Source: Abyssisolibacter fermentans
GTDB taxonomy: Bacteria > Bacillota > Clostridia > Tissierellales > MCWD3
Direction: 5' to 3'
DNA: 64,000 bases
Assembly (NCBI RefSeq): GCF_001559865.1
Contig: NZ_LOHE01000067.1
Location: 51,942-115,941 of the forward strand
Part shown: piece by piece, positions 36,019-43,925 of the stretch
How the letters are laid out: each line of letters begins with the position of its first letter
How positions within the stretch are numbered: the stretch's first letter is position 1
The notes under the pieces: generated by a model
Told to the model about the DNA's origin: nothing
What the model saw: only the letters and a program-made list of their open reading frames with translations
Database searches by the model: none
Program-made: the position numbers and the translations under genes

Positions 36019-36808
36019 AAAGTTAATCTCCTCTCTACTTTTAAATTCCTTACATATAATTGCCTCAACCTTTATTTTGTTATGCCCTTTTTGGCTTCAA
36101 TTCAAATAGCTACAAAGCATTTCTCTAAAAATCAAGTAAAGTCACTAGGGAAACATCTAATGTTTCTTTGAAAGCGTGACTTCAAGAGTTCATTCTTCAT
36201 CGCTTCTAAGTAGAGAACCAAAATCTACGATTTTGAGTGAATCACTTACTGCTAGGAACGCAGTGAGTAGTGAGTTTCATATTTGCTTCAAAACGGGCTC
36301 TTGTCGGAACCGTCAAAGATTATATACATATTGAAAAAATTATTGGATTACGTGTAGAGATAGTTTCCCTCGCCAAAAACTTATGAGCTAAAAACATTAA
36401 AAGTTATCCACATTTTTTAAATTTACATTTTGCAACTACCTAATATAGCTTACTAAACTTGGTAGTCTATTATATATAATAAGCCTTATATTCATAATTA
36501 TCAGTGCCACGGGTGATGATGTCAAACTCATATATATTCGTGGGTTTCACTGATTGAGACAAAATACACCTGACACCTATTTTCTATCAAATTTTAGTAA
36601 AAACCGCACTTCTTATGGTAAGGTTAACCATATCACATCCTAAACTTTAATAAATTTTACTCACCCTTAACTCACAACTACTATATTCACTTTCCTATTA
36701 TAGACATTATCTACATTAATCGAACTCAAATCCACATCATTATATTTCTACATTTAGCTTGAAAACCCTTTTAATACATTTTTAAGCTAATCATATTACA
36801 AAAAATAG

Positions 36809-36842
36809 AAAACCCCTCAAACATAACCGTCTGAGAGGTTTT
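36809..36842. terminator. Terminator-like hairpin without an adjacent gene
   Basis: AAAACCCCTCA and TGAGAGGTTTT pair in an 11-bp stem with one mismatch. It resembles the rpsI terminator at 42718-42757. Nothing recognisable is transcribed into it, so it may mark a lost gene. Confidence 0.5.
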
Positions 36843-37273
36843 GATTTTCATATATTCCCTATCTTTTTGAGAATTTGTAAGGCTTATTATTCAATGTTTT
36901 GATGGTGTTTTGTTAGTTGTGTGTTAGTTACATTTAAACTATATTAAGTACTTATAACAGCTCCTTCTCATTTCACCAAAAGTAACAGTTATAATTATTT
37001 TTACAATAACATTCTCCAATTGATTTATCTTATGAAACCTTTTATTTCATTCATTTCTACATTATATTTATATTTTATAAAAAGTTGAAACCATGAAATA
37101 TATTACAGTCTCATGCTTTATAAATATACAAATAATTTTTGTCACTAATAAAATTTTATTATATTTAAATCTACTAATAGCATTAAATACACCTTTTTAA
37201 TTGTAACAAAACCTTTTTCTATTTATCCAAAAATACCTGTCTCTAATGAAGGTACATTACTTATGCTTCTCTG

Positions 37274-37368
37274 TTATATACTTAATTCATCTAAAATACA
37301 ATGTTTCTTTTGATTGAATAATATTGTTGTTTATTTCTGTTCCACCCAAAATAAACATCCCCAGCGTA
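37274..37368. repeat. Repeat family E, copy 1
   Basis: TTAATTCATCTAAAATA, TTGATTGAATAATATTGTT and TTATTTCTGTTCCACCCAAA are shared with copies at 39041-39147 and 39702-39804. This copy lacks the GAACCGTCCCCAGTGGGTG end. Confidence 0.75.
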
Positions 37369-37377
37369 TACTGCTTT

Positions 37378-37965
37378 CTATACACTTTTAATTTTTCCTT
37401 CCTTTATATAGTCAAGATATGTATTTACTGTATCTAAATAATAAAGCAATCCATTTTTATAAGCTATTTCAAAGTTGTTATCTAAATCTTCCATGGGAAT
37501 AGATTTTCTTCCCCCCTTGAAACTTCTGTCATAATAGCTTTTTATTATCTCAATAGGAATTAGATAAAACTTTCTTTGTATTTTGAAATGAGCTATTATA
37601 AAAGCAATTCCTCTTTGTTTTCTTATTAGTTCCATATATTCAATTTGGTGCTTATGTATGTTTTGAAGAGGTAAATAGTTCTTATTAGTTTCTTTAGCAT
37701 CAAAAACAATAGTAAAACCTTGTACACATCCTATGTAGTCTACTGTTGATTTCTCTTCAAAAAAAGCCTTGGTTATAATAGCAGAACCTTTCGTTTTACC
37801 ACCAAAAATATCTTCTTTGTTTTTCCTGTTTATTTCCATAACTTTAATAGGAACTGGAATCTTAGTAATAATACCTACATTATAATTCCTATAATATTCA
37901 TTTGTACTATTAATTAATTCTTCTGTTTCGTCTCCTCTATGTCCATAAGTTCTCCATTTTGTCAT
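37378..37965 (-). CDS. RecU-like Holliday junction resolvase
   Basis: A 195-residue PD-(D/E)XK nuclease. RecU motifs are present: RGDETEELINSTN at the start, TVDYIGCVQG (catalytic aspartate), FDAKETNKNYLPLQNIHKHQ in two adjoining parts with the E-x-K pair, and a C-terminal basic segment. Host RecU cuts Holliday junctions; phages carry similar proteins. It is diverged from chromosomal RecU at the N-terminus and lies beside a phage-repressor-like gene, so a phage or plasmid origin is possible. It is divergent from the HTH gene. Confidence 0.8.
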   Translation of the reverse strand: MTKWRTYGHRGDETEELINSTNEYYRNYNVGIITKIPVPIKVMEINRKNKEDIFGGKTKGSAIITKAFFEEKSTVDYIGCVQGFTIVFDAKETNKNYLPLQNIHKHQIEYMELIRKQRGIAFIIAHFKIQRKFYLIPIEIIKSYYDRSFKGGRKSIPMEDLDNNFEIAYKNGLLYYLDTVNTYLDYIKEGKIKSV

Positions 37966-38149
37966 TTAAAATATCACCTCAACAGAATTGTATCATATCT
38001 TTCGTTTCCATACGAGTCCCTGTCACTTTGTCTACTTAATAAAATAAATTAGAGGTTTATCTATTTGAGTATATTTAGTATAATCTTAATATATATACTG
38101 CCACTTAATTAGAAGTTGAAATAATTTAAAACAGTAGAGGTGATGTTAA

Positions 38150-38818
38150 ATGAACAGACTTGCAGTAAAAATAAAAGAATCTAGAATAAAGGCTGGACTA
38201 ACAGAAAAAGAGCTGGCTAAAAAATGTGGTTTATCAATTACCTATATAATACAAGTTGAATCAGGTAAGAAAATCATAAATGAAAGTGTTGCTGATAAGA
38301 TTTTAAAATCCTTAGGAACTAAAGAAGACTTTGTTAAAGAAGAAAAGGTTATAGAAAAAAACAAAGAAACTAAATCAGCTCATAAACCTCAAGGAACTAT
38401 TCCCGTCCAGCCAAACCAAACTTGGGCTGATGCTTTGGCAGGAGTTATTAAGAAATATCCTATATATGAGCTATATACTAACAAGATCATTGATTATAAA
38501 GAGCTACCTATAATAAGTAAAAAGATTGAAGGTCATCATCCAGATAAAATAATGTTTGTAAAATCTCCAAATAACGATATGGAAAACTTTAGAATTAATA
38601 AAGATGATGTGTTAACTGTATTTATAACTAAAGATATACAAAACTACTGTATATATTTGTTTGAAATAAACGGAAAGAAAATGATTAGACAGCTAAAAAA
38701 AGAAGCAAACAAGAAAGTGAAACTATCAAAATGTGCAAATGATGATTGTGCTATAACTGCTGATATGAGCAAGATGAAGATTTTGGGAAAAATTATCAAA
38801 AATGAATTTTCTATATAA
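38150..38818 (+). CDS. HTH regulator with an S24-like C-terminal domain
   Basis: A 222-residue protein. Residues about 6-60 are a Cro/CI-type helix-turn-helix (TEKELAKKCGLSITYIIQVESG). Residues about 100-220 resemble the LexA/CI S24 peptidase fold, but the catalytic serine region reads NNDMEN and the lysine position reads MIRQLK, so both active-site residues seem replaced. It would bind DNA without self-cleaving. GAGGTGATG precedes the start. It is transcribed away from recU across 184 bases. A terminator-like hairpin follows at 38862-38894. Confidence 0.78.
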   Translation: MNRLAVKIKESRIKAGLTEKELAKKCGLSITYIIQVESGKKIINESVADKILKSLGTKEDFVKEEKVIEKNKETKSAHKPQGTIPVQPNQTWADALAGVIKKYPIYELYTNKIIDYKELPIISKKIEGHHPDKIMFVKSPNNDMENFRINKDDVLTVFITKDIQNYCIYLFEINGKKMIRQLKKEANKKVKLSKCANDDCAITADMSKMKILGKIIKNEFSI

Positions 38819-38861
38819 AAAACTCGATAATGTAGAATAATAATAAAATAAATATACATAC

Positions 38862-38894
38862 AAACCATGAAATTGTAATTCATTTCATGGTTTT
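38862..38894 (+). terminator. Terminator of the HTH gene
   Basis: AAACCATGAAAT and ATTTCATGGTTT form a perfect 12-bp stem with TTTT following. Confidence 0.8.
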
Positions 38895-39040
38895 ACTTTT
38901 GTTCAAAATATAATTACGAAGAAACAATAATGTATTTTACCTATTTGATCTGTTACGCCTTTATCACATAGAGGAGACCCTAAAAGACTTAACAATCTAA
39001 TAAAAATCGAAAGTTAGGTGAATTAAAAAATAACTCGTGG

Positions 39041-39147
39041 GTGTTTTATATTTAATTCATCTAAAATAACTGATTTCTTTTGATTGAATAATATTGTTAT
39101 CTATTTCTATTTCACCCAAAAAAGAACCGTACCCAGTGGGTGCAGGT
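39041..39147. repeat. Repeat family E, copy 2
   Basis: GTGTTTTATATTTAATTCAT opens this copy and CACCCAAAAAAGAACCGT with CCCAGTGGGTG ends it. It matches copy 3 at 39702-39804 almost base for base, in the same orientation. It overlaps the last 30 codons of the broken permease frame. Confidence 0.85.
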
Positions 39148-39680
39148 TGATGACATTGCCCCAGTGGGTGTATAACACCTGTATATATACCGCTAGGGTA
39201 CTCAGTAAAATTTAAAACTGAAATAAATAGCTCAGAAATGTTATCTAAATGTAAGATTCTAATCGACAAAGCAATTAACATAATCCATATTGAATACCCA
39301 ATCATAAATCCACATAAAATTAATAGTACTGATATTAAAAATGTTACTGGTTCTATAGATAAATTAACATTTATACTTGCACATATAATCAAAATAAGTG
39401 ATAGTATTATGTCAAATACACCATTAAGATAAAGATACCTTGTTGATAGATAAAATTGAGAGTTACATGGTTTCAATAAAGCTAAATCAAGAGTACCATC
39501 CATAACATATTTGGGTATTCTGGTTACATTATTTATAAACAGTGTAAAGTAAAGTGCAGATACAAATCTTGAAACACCTAATAAAAGTATCATTTCATAC
39601 ATGATAAAGATGTAACAGATAAAACAGGTCAAATTATTATTGTTTTCTTCGCAATCATATTTTGTAAAAATATAAGCCAT
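39057..39680 (-). pseudogene. Broken ABC-2-like permease fragment
   Basis: The 207-codon frame encodes about 140 residues of an ABC-2-type (ABC2_membrane_6-like) permease: RIPKYVMDGTLDLALLKPCN is a family motif, followed by several membrane segments. The N-terminus is missing and the C-terminus after FTEYPSGIYTGVIH runs into repeat E, which supplies an unrelated tail and stop. No ATPase partner lies nearby. It is a relic between two direct copies of repeat E. Confidence 0.75.
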
Positions 39681-39701
39681 GAAATATATTACTTATTCTT
39701 C

Positions 39702-39804
39702 GGTGTTTTATATTTAATTCATCTAAAATAACTGATTTCTTTTATTTGAATAATATTGTTATCTATTTCTATTTCACCCAAAAAGAACCGTCCCCAGTGG
39801 GTGT
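39702..39804. repeat. Repeat family E, copy 3
   Basis: This direct copy of the 39041-39147 element ends in AAAAGAACCGTCCCCAGTGG. The pair brackets the permease fragment with a shift of about 661 bp, suggesting duplication or capture by recombination. Confidence 0.85.
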
Positions 39805-39884
39805 CTTTTTCTTTGTGTCTTATCAGTTTCCACAATCTCACCTCTTGTTTATAAATATATGCCTGTACATTTATGTATTCTGTC

Positions 39885-40001
39885 GCCTAACGTCTCGTAT
39901 TTTCGACGTCTCTGAACCAGGCCCTCGAAGCCCTTCTTCGTAGGCTGTGCTTGCCACCTGGTGAAGAGATGTGCATAGCGAATGGAAATACATTTTTAGG
40001 T
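39885..40001 (-). other. Candidate attC site 1 (integron recombination site)
   Basis: Read on the minus strand the site begins ACCTAAA (R'', 40001-39995) and ends GTTAGGC (R', 39891-39885), the second matching GTTRRRY perfectly. Inner arms CACCAGG and CCTGGT.. pair around a variable middle, and the 3' part GAGACGTCGAAAATACGAG closely resembles the same part of site 2. It lies 24 bases past the stop of the DUF2971 gene. R'' ACCTAA is the exact complement of the first six bases of that cassette (TTAGGT, 40904-40899). Confidence 0.8.
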
Positions 40002-40025
40002 GCTGTAGTCGCCTATACCCTAAAT

Positions 40026-40775
40026 TCACTTAGTTACACTTACCCATTTTTGTACAATTCTTTCTTTTTCATAAATATCATCATCATATAGTTTTGATTT
40101 AACAGGAATGATTGAAAAGCCTGCCCTTTTGCAATAATTTTTAATTGTTTCAACGTAGTACTCTTTTGCTCTTGGATCAATCGTAATTTCATCGATTATA
40201 CTAATTGGGTCGAAACTAAACTCTAAACAATTGACGTTTTCAACTCTATTTTGAACAAAAGGTTCTTGATTAATAGTCAAAAATCTAATCTCTTCTTCAT
40301 GATTAAATGCATGTCTTTTTATAATTCCCTCTCTAAAAAACGCTTCCTTTCCCTTAGTTTTTGTAAACTCTAAACCTTCAATCAATTTATCATAGTAATA
40401 TACTTTACCACAATACAAGCGATTTATCCCTTCTATCATCTTAAGTTTCTCAATTGAAGTAGAAATTCTTAACCCTTTATTATCCAAAGAGTATATTCTC
40501 CACATTGCATCAGATTCTTCTTTCAATGTCCAACACTGTCCAAAAAAATCTTGGCTAATTGAATACGAAGCATATTCAAGTCTTCCGTCTTCATGTTCAG
40601 TTGGAATATTTCTGCTTGGTGCTTCCCAAGTATCATCCCATGCTGAAAGTCTTTTAAAATAATTAGTTTTATTTTCTACCATTGATAAAAATTGATCTAA
40701 TGTTACATATCTATATATTTTAGTTTTTTCTGAAATTTTGTTATCCCAATTATCAAATATAAATTCTTTAATCAT
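40026..40775 (-). CDS. DUF2971 family protein in an integron-like cassette
   Basis: A 249-residue soluble protein with the DUF2971 pattern: IYRYVTLDQFLSMVENK near the start, FKRLSAWDDTWEAP, then CWTLKEESDAMWRIYS and a SFDPISIIDEITIDPRA block. The family is widespread and of unknown function, and is reported among integron cassettes. Here the gene fills a cassette of 1014 bp (39891-40904) with its attC-like site just downstream and only about 130 bases upstream of its start. Family assignment is good; role unknown. Confidence 0.85.
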   Translation of the reverse strand: MIKEFIFDNWDNKISEKTKIYRYVTLDQFLSMVENKTNYFKRLSAWDDTWEAPSRNIPTEHEDGRLEYASYSISQDFFGQCWTLKEESDAMWRIYSLDNKGLRISTSIEKLKMIEGINRLYCGKVYYYDKLIEGLEFTKTKGKEAFFREGIIKRHAFNHEEEIRFLTINQEPFVQNRVENVNCLEFSFDPISIIDEITIDPRAKEYYVETIKNYCKRAGFSIIPVKSKLYDDDIYEKERIVQKWVSVTK

Positions 40776-40898
40776 CTCTGCCTCCTTGTTGAAATGTTGT
40801 CACATTATATAATAGACATCAGCTTATTATTTTTAAAACTTAATAACTCTTAACCAAATAATAAGACCCAAAAGAAATACCTCGATAGCGACTATTGC

Positions 40899-41072
40899 AC
40901 CTAACGTTCCGGCTTTGCGACGTTTCTCAACCTTAGAACGAAGGTGCTCATGCCCTGATAAGGGCTAATGTGCCGAGTGGCGCTACTACGCTTAGGTTGA
41001 GGAATGTGTGAGGGCATGTCCCAAAAGGCTTTATGACCCACGCACAAACCTTGTGCAAATGTTTTGTTATAT
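40899..41072 (-). other. Candidate attC site 2 (integron recombination site)
   Basis: On the minus strand it begins ATATAAC (R'', 41072-41066) and ends GTTAGGT (R', 40905-40899). Inner arms TCCTCAACCT and AGGTTGAGAA pair, and the 3' part GAAACGTCGCAAAGCCGGAAC aligns with site 1 in two adjoining blocks. It is long (174 bp) for an attC but has imperfect arms over its whole length. R'' ATATAA is the exact complement of the first bases of the upstream cassette (TTATAT, 41794-41789). Confidence 0.8.
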
Positions 41073-41127
41073 GATGTGCCCTATGGAAAATACCTGTACA
41101 TAACCCTTTATCTGATAAACTTTTAGT

Positions 41128-41727
41128 CTAAATTGGACTTATTATTTCTATATCATTAATTACTCTTTCGCCTTTTTTATCTATTACTATTGCAGATTTT
41201 TCTGGTAGTCCTATAACTTTTTTATTTAACTTTAATGATATATTCTTTAGCCTAGTATATTTATCTTTAGTATAATGGGGACATATAGAATATTTAACTA
41301 ATCCTAACCCTTTAGTATCCCTCATTCCAATAATATCATCACTATTTGCTGTTTTTATATCTTCACCAAATACTACCGCTCCAGCACTATTACCTACAAT
41401 TATCTTTTCTTTATACTTCTTTGATATAAACATCGAAAAACCTGATGTATTCATAATATTCATTAATTTATATGTATTACCACCTGCAATAAAAATAACC
41501 TTAGCCCTAATAGCAATTTCCCAATCATTATATAAATCTATAGAAGGAATATTAGTTAACTCATAATTCGCCATTTGATTTCTGAAGAAATGGAAATACT
41601 CTTTTTCTGATCTAACTGTAGCTGCCGGAACAAATCCTATTAAGTCTTTTTTACTTATAAGTTGAATCCACTCTTCATCAATTTTTCTAGACTCTGGATA
41701 GTATGAACCTCCATTTAATACTAACAC
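41128..41727 (-). CDS. S51 (peptidase E-like) protein in an integron-like cassette
   Basis: A 199-residue protein of the Type-1 glutamine amidotransferase-like fold, family S51. The nucleophile elbow GNSAGAVVFG holds the catalytic serine, GGNTYKLMN is the family substrate-site motif and SICPHYT supplies the histidine. Peptidase E splits Asp-X dipeptides, but many paralogues have other roles. GTG at 41727 follows AAAGGAGG by 11 bases. It fills a cassette of 890 bp (40905-41794) with attC-like site 2 at 55 bases past its stop. Confidence 0.85.
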   Translation of the reverse strand: MLVLNGGSYYPESRKIDEEWIQLISKKDLIGFVPAATVRSEKEYFHFFRNQMANYELTNIPSIDLYNDWEIAIRAKVIFIAGGNTYKLMNIMNTSGFSMFISKKYKEKIIVGNSAGAVVFGEDIKTANSDDIIGMRDTKGLGLVKYSICPHYTKDKYTRLKNISLKLNKKVIGLPEKSAIVIDKKGERVINDIEIISPI

Positions 41728-41788
41728 GACTCTTTATACCTCCTTTTCATCATGCTGTAGTAGGTTTTTATAGCCTGGTAGGCATGTC

Positions 41789-41795
41789 ATATAAC
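41789..41795 (-). other. Candidate integron insertion point (attI-like junction)
   Basis: On the minus strand GTTATAT marks the 5' boundary of the first cassette: G^TTATAT is followed by ACATGCC and the S51 gene. The same seven bases, complemented, form R'' of attC site 2, as expected if the cassette was inserted by integrase at G^TT. It lies about 80 bases past the integrase relic. Confidence 0.65.
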
Positions 41796-41840
41796 TTTTA
41801 AATCTCCGTATATTAGTTCTAACTATTACCCAAATTTGGT

Positions 41841-41870
41841 GGTATTTGCGAACTGAATTTCGCAAATACC
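41841..41870. other. Perfect hairpin between integrase relic and cassettes
   Basis: GGTATTTGCGAA and TTCGCAAATACC form a 12-bp perfect stem with a CTGAAT loop. No T-run follows. It may end the integrase transcript or belong to the attI-like region. Confidence 0.6.
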
Positions 41871-41872
41871 TC

Positions 41873-42042
41873 TTATATATTATCTAATGGACTCTTAATA
41901 TTACTTAAACTCTTATTAATTACATGTGTATATATCTCAGTTATTTTAGAACTATTCAGCCCTAAAAGTTTTGTATATATCTCAAATCTGTTTCTCCTTC
42001 TAATAAATGAGTAGCAATCGAATGTCTCAAAATATATACAAT
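41873..42042 (-). pseudogene. Tyrosine recombinase (integron-integrase-like) C-terminal relic
   Basis: Translation of the minus strand gives LRHSIATHLLEGETDLRYIQ and, after a one-base deletion near 41962, LLGLNSSKITEIYTHV followed by INKSLSNIKSPLDNI. The catalytic arginine (LRHS), the histidine region and the nucleophilic tyrosine (IYTHV) can all be read, and the SPLD ending is found in integron integrases and related recombinases. Everything before LRHS is lost. It lies upstream of the cassettes and on their strand, the reversed layout known from Treponema integrons. Assignment to IntI rather than another XerC/D-like recombinase rests on the attC context. Confidence 0.75.
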
Positions 42043-42089
42043 AACTTTTCTAATTATTAAATATTTAACTATTTATTTCTGTTTTAGTT

Positions 42090-42395
42090 TCACATTATAG
42101 ACATTATCTACATTTATCAAACTCATATCCACATCATTATATTTCTACATTCATCTTACAAACCCTTTTATTCAATGTTAATTTTACACTAATACTGTTT
42201 AAAAAAGGCATAAAAAAAGGCTAGCAAAGCTTTGTATTAAAAATAAACACTACAACCAATATAGTAACTAGGCAAGCATCTGATGTTTCTTTGTCGGTGA
42301 ATTTGAGAGGGAGTTTACTCAACGCTTTTATTCAATGTTTTTAAACTCCCTCTTTACTGAACCAGCAAAGATTATCAGATGTTTGCCTACACCAA
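42090..42395. repeat. Repeat family C, copy 2
   Basis: This copy carries both parts of family C: ATTATCTACATTTATCAAAC.. at the start and the 120-bp palindrome 42271-42391 (TAGGCAAGCATCTGAT paired with ATCAGATGTTTGCCTA, inner GAGGGAGTTT with AAACTCCCTC). It starts about 50 bases before the integrase relic. It closely matches 33790-34085. Confidence 0.85.
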
Positions 42396-42474
42396 TGAGT
42401 TATTCTTATCACTATTTTTCTTCATTGTACTCACAACGCTTTACCCTAAAGATATACTACCAACAATCCCAATA

Positions 42475-42585
42475 GAAGCTACATGACATTTTTTGACCAC
42501 GACATTGATGCCTATATTTTTTCATCCTCATACAATCAGAAAAATATAGGCATCTCCGAGTAAAAAAAATGTCTTGTATGGCTTC
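42475..42585. repeat. 111-bp palindrome with two nested stems
   Basis: Outer arms GAAGCTACATGACATTTTTT and AAAAAAATGTCTTGTATGGC pair with small bulges, and inner arms GATGCCTATATTTTT and AAAAATATAGGCATC pair perfectly. It has no second copy in the window. The rest of 42396-42717 holds no gene. Confidence 0.75.
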
Positions 42586-42717
42586 AATAATAAAACGATG
42601 AGCTACATATCCCTCAGAGATTTACTCTGAAAATCCTAGTCGGCAATTACAACATATATTTACAACATTTTTTTGAACTTTCACTTGAAAAATTGAGCTT
42701 TCTTATTATGTAAAAAA

Positions 42718-42757
42718 ATAAAACCCCCAAACTTCAATGTTTGAGGGTTTATATTTT
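42718..42757 (-). terminator. Terminator of rplM-rpsI
   Basis: On the minus strand AAACCCTCAAAC and GTTTGGGGGTTT pair (one G-T) around ATTGAA and are followed by TTATTTTTT. It ends the ribosomal operon. Confidence 0.9.
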
Positions 42758-42766
42758 TTAATAATA

Positions 42767-43159
42767 TTATCTCTTTGAAAATTGAGGAGCTCTTCTTGCT
42801 TTCTTTAAACCATATTTCTTTCTTTCTTTCATTCTTGAATCTCTTGTTAACATTCCAGCTTTCTTTAAAGTAGATCTTAACTCATCATCAACTTTTAATA
42901 AAGCTCTTGAAATACCGTGTCTAATAGCTCCAGCTTGACCTGTATAGCCACCACCCTCAACTTTTACTAAAATATCATATCTTCCTAAAGTATCAGTAAT
43001 AGCTAATGGTTCTCTAACCTTAACTCTTAATGTTTCATAGTCAAAATATTCCTCTATATCTCTGTTATTTATAGTTATAACTCCTGTTCCAGGAATTAAT
43101 CTAACTCTAGCTATAGATTTCTTTCTTCTTCCTGTTCCATAATATTGTACGTTAGCCAC
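42767..43159 (-). CDS. rpsI: 30S ribosomal protein S9
   Basis: S9, 130 residues, lies in the head of the small subunit and its C-terminal tail reaches the P-site tRNA. The start [14 protein letters not shown] and the basic end [12 protein letters not shown] are typical. It follows rplM by 21 bases in the usual two-gene order and is followed by a strong terminator. Confidence 0.98.
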   Translation of the reverse strand: MANVQYYGTGRRKKSIARVRLIPGTGVITINNRDIEEYFDYETLRVKVREPLAITDTLGRYDILVKVEGGGYTGQAGAIRHGISRALLKVDDELRSTLKKAGMLTRDSRMKERKKYGLKKARRAPQFSKR

Positions 43160-43180
43160 TTACAGTCCTCCCTTCCTGAA

Positions 43181-43609
43181 CTATATATCTAAAACTTCAG
43201 GTTTTTGAGCTTCATGTTTGTGTTCAGTTCCTCTATAAACCTTAAGCTTTTTAATCATTTTTCTACCTAAGCTGTTCTTTGGAAGCATTCCCTTAACAGC
43301 ATGTTCTATAACAAATTCTGGTTTGTTTTGCATTAAATTTTTGTAAGGTACCTCTTTTAATCCACCAGGATGTCCTGTATGATATCTATATAGTTTTTGG
43401 TCTAACTTTTTACCTGTTAATTCAACTTTTTCTGCATTTATGATTATAACAAAATCTCCAGTATCAACATGTGGAGTATATATAGGCTTGTTTTTACCTC
43501 TTAATATTTTCGCAACTTCACTTGCTAATCTACCAAGTCTTTTACCTTCAGCGTCTACTACATACCATTTTCTTTCTATTTCTTGCGGCTTTGCAATAAA
43601 ACTCTTCAT
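43181..43609 (-). CDS. rplM: 50S ribosomal protein L13
   Basis: L13, an early-assembly large-subunit protein, 142 residues from the chosen [23 protein letters not shown] opens the protein in the standard way. The frame could begin at a TTG at 43630, but that codon lies before the AAGGAGGG site; the ATG at 43609 is seven bases past it and gives the standard N-terminus. A leader hairpin and a near-consensus promoter precede it. Confidence 0.96.
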   Translation of the reverse strand: MKSFIAKPQEIERKWYVVDAEGKRLGRLASEVAKILRGKNKPIYTPHVDTGDFVIIINAEKVELTGKKLDQKLYRYHTGHPGGLKEVPYKNLMQNKPEFVIEHAVKGMLPKNSLGRKMIKKLKVYRGTEHKHEAQKPEVLDI

Positions 43610-43644
43610 CATTTTCCCTCCTTGTTGCAACGTTCGTATATTTT

Positions 43645-43669
43645 AAAAAACCGGGGCTAGTGGTTTTTT
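43645..43669 (-). promoter_or_regulatory. Hairpin in the rplM leader
   Basis: On the minus strand AAAAAACC and GGTTTTTT pair around ACTAGCCCC in the 5' untranslated region of rplM. It resembles a small attenuator or the L13-type autoregulatory leader of Gram-positive bacteria. Function inferred from position. Confidence 0.55.
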
Positions 43670-43687
43670 ATTATCCATACTCTTTTT

Positions 43688-43716
43688 ATTGTAATACAAT
43701 CAACCTTGTGTGTCAA
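43688..43716 (-). promoter_or_regulatory. Promoter of rplM-rpsI
   Basis: On the minus strand TTGACA (43711-43716) and TACAAT (43688-43693) are 17 bases apart, a near-consensus housekeeping promoter about 80 bases before rplM. It lets rplM-rpsI be expressed apart from truA. Confidence 0.85.
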
Positions 43717-43925
43717 GTCTCTTTGATAATAAATTTGTAATCTATCTACATTAATTTGTTTTAGAAATATAATTCCACAAATATAGTAAATAACAACTTG
43801 CTATTAATATGTATTCAATGAAATCATTAAATTTTAAGTATTAACAAGGATTTTATTTTACTTTTTTTCCTATTTATGTTATTATGTTTTAGTATTGCTA
43901 TTTATTTTATTAGAAGGATGATGAC

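Larger units (their letters stand above)
36019..37377. repeat. Gene-free 1.36-kb stretch with several repeats
   Basis: No gene was found. Contents: partial family C hairpin at about 36150-36200; a reversed family A copy at 36207-36285 (AGAGAACCAAAATCTACGAT..); an imperfect hairpin at 36501-36553 (TCAGTGCCACG / CGTGGGTTTCACTGA) beside ACACCTGACACCT; the first part of family C at 36705-36790; a terminator-like hairpin at 36809-36842; and family E copy 1 at 37274-37368. It is a graveyard of small elements. Confidence 0.7.

Noticed and set aside
39746..39943. 65-codon plus-strand frame
   Set aside because: It crosses repeat E and the attC-like site and has no ribosome binding site.
39885..41080. 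Reading the attC-like sites in the plus-strand direction
   Set aside because: Site 1 then has a damaged R' box (TTTAGGT), both genes point the wrong way, and the cassette-end to R'' complementarity is explained only in the minus-strand direction.
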